The position numbers and the translations under genes are program-made. Under the pieces are notes generated by a model. That model searched no databases and was not told where the DNA came from. It saw nothing but the letters and a program-made list of their open reading frames with translations. From Hippophae tibetana (taxonomy: Eukaryota > Streptophyta > Magnoliopsida > Rosales > Elaeagnaceae): 64,000 nucleotides of DNA. Within the stretch, counting starts at the first letter, position 1; every line of letters begins with the position of its first letter. This document shows positions 62,953 to 64,000 of this stretch, piece after piece. The stretch lies in NCBI GenBank assembly GCA_037013495.1, contig CM072801.1, positions 88,459,816 to 88,523,815 of the forward strand. Direction: 5' to 3'.

Positions 62953-64000
62953 TTAGTCTTTGCCTTTTTGCAAATGTTCAACTAACTGTTCAACTTGAAC
63001 TCCCACCTTTTTGATAGAAGCTTCCACAGAGTCCAACCGTTGATTGGTTTTAGATTGATTATCCCTACAGACTTGAATAAAAGAATTCAAGTTGTCCTCC
63101 AGGGTTGGTTTATTGGGAATGCTTCTTGGAATAGGTGGGTGGAATTGCTGACCTGCCTGGTTTGAGCCTTGAGTGAAAGGAGGGTTGTTTTGCCTCCAAG
63201 AGAAATTTGGATGACTTCTCCACCCAGGATTATAGGTATTTGAGTTGGGATCAAACCTTGGTCTCTGTTGATATGCTCCCAACACATTGACCTGTTCAGG
63301 TCCAGTTGTTTCTCCTTGATATGGACAGGCTTCAGTACCATGTCCCATGTTGCTATACAAACCATATTGATCATTATTGGTGTTGGTTTGTGTAGCGAGA
63401 AGGGCAACTTGCTTAGTCAGTTGAACAAGTTGTTGTTGAACTTCATTACTGGAGTCGATTTCATGAACTCCAGCTTTTCTCACTCGGGAGCTTTTCTGTT
63501 GGGAATTAGCACCCAACATCTCAAAGAGGTTATACGTCTCTGAGGCAGTTTTTTCTCCTATTGCTCCTCCTGCAGCGTTGTCGACAATGAACTGACATTG
63601 TTGTGTAAGTCCATCGTAAAAGAATTGGTTCTGCAACTGCAGGGGAAAGCTATGATGGGGACACTGAGTGAGAAACATCTTGAACCTATCCCAAGCTTCA
63701 TGGAATGGTTCTCCATCCATCTGAGAGAAAGTAGCAATCTTTCCTCTCAACTCTGATGTTTTTTGATGGGAATAGAATTTTCCCATGAATTTGTTGTAAA
63801 TGTTACCCCATGTCATCAGAGAACCTGGGGGAAGTGACATCAACCAAGCTTTGGCCTTATCCTTTAGAGTGTAGGGAAAACATCTCATCCTAAGTTGATC
63901 CTCGTTTAGAATACCGAGGGGGAATGTTTGGACCGTAGCATAGAAATCTCTCATAAAGGAAAGAGAATCTTCATTAGGTAACCCATAAAAGGAAGGAAGC
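62953..64000 (-). CDS. gag: Gag-only ORF, partial (runs off the window)
   Basis: The ORF stays open to the window edge, so its start is not visible. At least 348 codons remain. It aligns along its length to residues of about 45-367 of the downstream Gag-Pol, at roughly two-thirds identity by eye, sharing [46 protein letters not shown] and VDNAAGGA. It ends with LQKGKD and a stop just after the coiled segment, where the other protein continues into the Gag-protease linker. The zinc-knuckle site reads YGLYSNMGHGTEAC: the His and last Cys remain but the first two Cys are Tyr (TAT codons). No pol follows. It may be a structural Gag supplied separately, or a relic of a pol-deleted element; the intact frame slightly favours recent function. 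Confidence 0.9.
   Translation of the reverse strand, partial: LPSFYGLPNEDSLSFMRDFYATVQTFPLGILNEDQLRMRCFPYTLKDKAKAWLMSLPPGSLMTWGNIYNKFMGKFYSHQKTSELRGKIATFSQMDGEPFHEAWDRFKMFLTQCPHHSFPLQLQNQFFYDGLTQQCQFIVDNAAGGAIGEKTASETYNLFEMLGANSQQKSSRVRKAGVHEIDSSNEVQQQLVQLTKQVALLATQTNTNNDQYGLYSNMGHGTEACPYQGETTGPEQVNVLGAYQQRPRFDPNSNTYNPGWRSHPNFSWRQNNPPFTQGSNQAGQQFHPPIPRSIPNKPTLEDNLNSFIQVCRDNQSKTNQRLDSVEASIKKVGVQVEQLVEHLQKGKD

Larger units (their letters stand above)
53453..64000 (-). mobile_element. Athila-lineage Ty3/gypsy LTR retrotransposon, incomplete at right edge
   Basis: Read on the minus strand, the visible order is gag-only ORF, 360-bp spacer, gag-pol, post-pol hairpins, PPT-like tract, non-coding region, polypurine tract and 3' LTR. 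The Athila assignment rests on the single gag-pol ORF with protease motif DLGAS, the RT insertion reading VVKNDKSEL, the RT motif FMDDFSVFG, the absence of a chromodomain after integrase, and LTRs ending TGATG/CATCA. The element interrupts the satellite. No LTR separates the two gag ORFs, so they appear to share one element or a recombinant of two. The primer binding site and 5' LTR are not visible. Confidence 0.9.

Overview
The window looks like a piece of plant nuclear heterochromatin. It holds two things: a long head-to-tail satellite array (about 1-53452) and, inserted into it, a minus-strand Ty3/gypsy LTR retrotransposon of the Athila lineage (53453 to beyond 64000). A plant origin follows from the Athila-type gag-pol, its LTR style and the 654-bp AT-rich satellite. 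The species cannot be read from the sequence. No host gene, tRNA, rRNA or CRISPR array was seen.

Satellite, 1-53452: about 82 monomers of roughly 654 bp, all in the same orientation. Two main subfamilies differ at linked sites, and a third variant carries a very different stretch of about 230 bp. On top of the monomer period lie segmental duplications of 2, 3, 4, 5, 9 and 20 monomers, several directly tandem. At least three monomers look like crossover chimeras. This is the pattern expected from repeated unequal exchange. The many short ORFs here are by-products of the repeat.

Retrotransposon, 53453-64000, read on the minus strand: the array breaks off at 53452 and the 3' LTR starts at once (53453-55502, TGATGA...TCATCA ends). 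Its U3 has a TATAAATA box, three phased TGAYGTCA sites, a G-box and a very GC-rich block. Next come a polypurine tract, about 1.9 kb of non-coding DNA with no env-like gene, and then an intact 1723-codon gag-pol ORF (62590-57419) with gag, protease, reverse transcriptase, RNase H and integrase, all key residues present. Upstream of gag-pol, with only a 360-bp spacer and no LTR between, lies a second, divergent gag ORF (62953 to beyond the window) with no pol. The 5' LTR, primer binding site and second target-site copy must lie past 64000, if present.

Most interesting points: the two-gag layout; a two-hairpin module found after both the gag-only ORF and the gag-pol ORF; loss of the two leading zinc-knuckle cysteines in the gag-only ORF; the as-1-like U3 promoter; and the readable history of unequal exchange in the satellite.
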